The position numbers and the translations under genes are program-made. Below are positions 3,879-5,827 of a stretch of 5,827 bases of DNA, piece by piece; position 1 is the first letter of the stretch; each line of letters opens with the position of its first letter. A model generated the notes under the pieces. The model worked only from the letters and a program-made list of their open reading frames with translations. It did not search any database and was not told where the DNA came from. Source of the DNA: CAZOZP01 sp964584325 (GTDB lineage Bacteria; Bacteroidota; Ignavibacteria; Ignavibacteriales; Melioribacteraceae); assembly GCA_964584325.1 (NCBI GenBank), contig CAZOZP010000110.1, forward strand, positions 1 through 5,827, given 5' to 3'.

Positions 3879-5630
3879 ATGAGTTGGCTAATAGGAGCAA
3901 TTTCAAAAGAGAGAATTGATTTTAAAAATGCCCTAAATAAAATAAAGGACCCAATCCTTTATAAACATATAACTAATAATACTCAAATTTATATTGGTGG
4001 TTTGTCTCATAACATTTACTTTAATTTTGATGAAAGCGTTGAAGGGCGTGGCTGGTTAGTGGTTGGAATCGGCCTTCTCAATAATATCGATAAAACAAGT
4101 ATTTTAAATAAAGAGGATTGGAGAAAAATAATTGAAAAGGATAATTGTATTGATACGATAAACCATTTGGATGGGCACTTTCTCGTAGTGAAATGGACTA
4201 AGAATTCAATAGCTTTTTATTCAGATGTACTTGGGCTACGCGATATTTATATTGTTAAAAACAGAGAGACTGTTTTCTTTTCAACAAATGTTACTTGGTT
4301 GTCAAATTTAGTTGATTTGGAGATTGATTTTAGCGAATTTGGAAGTCGTTGGTTAATGTTTAATCAAATTTCTGATAAAAGTATTTTTAAAGGAGTTAAA
4401 AGAATTGTTGCCGGGAAAAGTGCAACAGTTTCATTAAATGACAGCTTAGTAGTTGAATATACTGATTATAATTGGGTGCCATCGAATGAAACAATAAGAT
4501 TTGGGATGGAAGAATTTTCCTCTAAATTAAAATCATTAATAAATATTACTGCAAACGATAATAAACATTTATCCCTAAGCCTATCAGGTGGAATGGATTC
4601 TAGAGTAATACTATCTTTTTTGCTTTTGAATAACAACCTAAAATATGATGCACACACATTCGGAAATCCTGCTCATCCAGATAGCATTATTGCCAAAGAA
4701 ATTATCGAAAAATATAATATTAAGCATAGCCAATTCAACCTGTCCATTCAAAGTCCTGATAAGTGCGTTGAAGAAATCACCAGATATACAGGAACAACAC
4801 TTGTGAATAACGCTGCTTCAGCAATTTTGCAATTGCAAAATTATTATTGTTTAAATAATGATGTAATATTAATAGATGGCGGCTTTGGAGAAATATGGCG
4901 CAGAGAATTTTTTTATAAGTTGTTTTTACAAGGAAGGAATTATTTAATCGAAAAAAATATTCCTAAAATAATACCTTTTCTGATGTTAAAAAGAGCCGAT
5001 ATATTTTCTTCTGAAGTCAATATACAAATGAGACGAGGAATTGAAAATCAGTTAACTGAATTAATGGACATAATGCCCGCAATTGATAGCAAATTTTTAA
5101 TTAATTGGTTAGATCTTTTTGCCATTAAAACAAGATTGATAAATTATTATTCTCACGAACAAACAAGATTAGATAATTTTTTGATTAGTTTAATGCCATT
5201 TTTACAACAAAGTTTATTAAAGTATTTATTCATTCTCCCAAACGATTTAAGAAAAAATGGGAAACTATTTAGAAAATTAATTAATATAAATTCGCCCACA
5301 CTGGGAAAAATTATGTTGGTTAAAGGTCATAATATACATCCTTATTGTTTTAATTCATTGCAATCCAGATTGTATGGTCTTATTAAACAAAAAATGCAAA
5401 TAAATAAGTTTTATGACAATAACACTCAGATCTTATTGTTTTCTTTGAAAGAATATATTTTTGATACCATAAATTCTCAATCTGTAAGGGAATCATCAAG
5501 CTATGATTATAAAAAAATAACTTATTTGGTAGATTCCTATTATAAAGGTAATTATTCGTTGGAAAATTCTTTAGATTGGTTTTTGTCGTATGAATTATTC
5601 AGACAAAATTATTCAGCATTTCGGCAGTAG
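3879..5630 (+). CDS. Asparagine-synthetase-like ATP-dependent amide-forming enzyme lacking Cys2
   Basis: The 583-residue protein has the two-domain plan of AsnB-type asparagine synthetases. Residues 1 to about 190 form a class II glutaminase-like domain (LDGHFLVVKW, YSDVLGLRDIYIV, FFSTNVTWLSNL, IFKGVKRIVAGKSATVS). Residues 200-480 form the synthetase domain, with the pyrophosphate loop SGGMDSR (236-242), a second active-site segment DGGFGEIWRREF (333-344) and the C-terminal signature MPFLQQSLLKYLFILP...KLFRKLI. In true AsnB the chain starts Met-Cys and Cys2 hydrolyses glutamine. Here it starts MSWLIGAIS with Ser2, and a TGA stop at 3870-3872 leaves no upstream start. It should still adenylate a carboxylate but would need ammonia or an amine substrate, as beta-lactam synthetase and lasso-peptide cyclase do; Cys-less relatives also occur in surface-polysaccharide loci. 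No lasso B protein or convincing precursor is in the window. The gene stands alone between two copies of a 19-bp repeat. Confidence 0.85.
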   Translation: MSWLIGAISKERIDFKNALNKIKDPILYKHITNNTQIYIGGLSHNIYFNFDESVEGRGWLVVGIGLLNNIDKTSILNKEDWRKIIEKDNCIDTINHLDGHFLVVKWTKNSIAFYSDVLGLRDIYIVKNRETVFFSTNVTWLSNLVDLEIDFSEFGSRWLMFNQISDKSIFKGVKRIVAGKSATVSLNDSLVVEYTDYNWVPSNETIRFGMEEFSSKLKSLINITANDNKHLSLSLSGGMDSRVILSFLLLNNNLKYDAHTFGNPAHPDSIIAKEIIEKYNIKHSQFNLSIQSPDKCVEEITRYTGTTLVNNAASAILQLQNYYCLNNDVILIDGGFGEIWRREFFYKLFLQGRNYLIEKNIPKIIPFLMLKRADIFSSEVNIQMRRGIENQLTELMDIMPAIDSKFLINWLDLFAIKTRLINYYSHEQTRLDNFLISLMPFLQQSLLKYLFILPNDLRKNGKLFRKLININSPTLGKIMLVKGHNIHPYCFNSLQSRLYGLIKQKMQINKFYDNNTQILLFSLKEYIFDTINSQSVRESSSYDYKKITYLVDSYYKGNYSLENSLDWFLSYELFRQNYSAFRQ

Positions 5631-5646
5631 ACCTATATTTTTAGGT
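5631..5646 (+). terminator. Weak hairpin directly after the asparagine-synthetase-like gene
   Basis: ACCTA (5631-5635) can pair with TAGGT (5642-5646) across a short T-rich loop, starting at the base after the stop codon. The stem has only five base pairs and no clean T-run follows, so termination here is a weak inference. Beyond it (5647-5827) no gene is supported. Confidence 0.25.
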
Positions 5647-5752
5647 AAACGATTTTAAAATTATTCATTAAAAGTACTTTTCATACTCAAGCAAAATACC
5701 ATAACCTCAAATGCAGAAGAAGAATTTAGTTTATATATTTGGTTTGTTGTTT

Positions 5753-5771
5753 TAACCCAAATTTGTCATTA
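5753..5771 (+). repeat. 19-bp direct repeat, copy 2
   Basis: TAACCCAAATTTGTCATTA matches 3666-3684 in 18 of 19 positions. Further on both copies contain ATGAG followed by an AT-rich ATATTT segment (3733 onward; 5793 onward), hinting at a longer, decayed element. The GTCATTACCG...ATGAG order faintly recalls the intergenic GTCATTCCG...GAGGAATCT repeats common in FCB-group genomes; this is a memory-based comparison, not a search result. Confidence 0.5.
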
Positions 5772-5827
5772 CCGCTACATTTCAATAAAAATGAGACAAT
5801 ATTTAAATATTTAATTTTCTTAATAAA

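Noticed and set aside
4466..4657. 63-residue minus-strand frame
   Set aside because: It lies inside the well-supported asparagine-synthetase-like gene and has no features of its own.
3639..5827. Lasso-peptide gene cluster around the asparagine-synthetase homologue
   Set aside because: A Cys2-less homologue would fit a lasso cyclase, but no B1/B2 leader-binding or protease gene follows in the window and the short upstream frames do not look like lasso precursors.
1..5827. CRISPR array, tRNA or rRNA
   Set aside because: No regularly spaced direct repeats and no cloverleaf or rRNA-like segments were seen on either strand.

Overview
The window is AT-rich DNA that reads as part of a chromosomal or mobile integron cassette array and the accessory DNA beside it. 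Several things point to the Bacteroidota / Ignavibacteria / Chlorobi (FCB) group: the low G+C, weak ribosome binding sites, a TAnnTTTG-type -7 box (TATATTTG at 73-80), and a secreted beta-barrel protein whose signal peptide ends in S-Q. No rRNA, tRNA or housekeeping gene is present to confirm this, so the assignment is an inference.

Left part (1-2897): three promoterless genes, all on the + strand, are each followed at once by an attC-like recombination site. The genes encode a small HEPN-domain putative ribonuclease (101-571), a membrane-anchored SGNH/GDSL hydrolase (TTG start, 765-1895) and a secreted outer-membrane beta-barrel protein (2088-2681). The first two attC sites (578-760 and 1892-2074) are both exactly 183 bp. 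Each runs from ATAAC to GTTAT and has complementary AAGCCG/CGGCTT arms with unpaired bases on one arm only, the mark of sites recognised by an integron integrase. The third site is degenerate. At the left edge a divergent reading frame with a ribosome binding site starts at 23 (- strand), and a GTTATAA boundary overlapping a -7 promoter box lies at 73-86. This is the layout expected of intI / attI / Pc, but only seven codons of the divergent gene are visible.

Middle (2898-3878): a 181-bp stretch without a supported gene leads to a toxin-antitoxin pair, a DUF4258 toxin-like protein overlapping a YgiT/MqsA-type zinc-finger antitoxin by 4 bp. The toxin frame carries an in-frame TAA at codon 8, between a good ATG (3079) and the rest of the domain, so it looks inactivated or N-terminally shortened. 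After the pair comes a compact inverted-repeat element (3666-3763) that can fold into a three-way junction.

Right part (3879-5630): a 583-aa asparagine-synthetase-like protein has an intact ATP-binding loop (SGGMDS) but Ser instead of the catalytic Cys at position 2, so it probably cannot use glutamine. A 19-bp sequence starting TAACCCAAATTTGT lies on both sides of it in direct orientation (3666-3684 and 5753-5771, one mismatch). The genes share no pathway. They look like a collection of accessory functions (possible defence, cell-surface modification, toxin-antitoxin) brought together by site-specific recombination.
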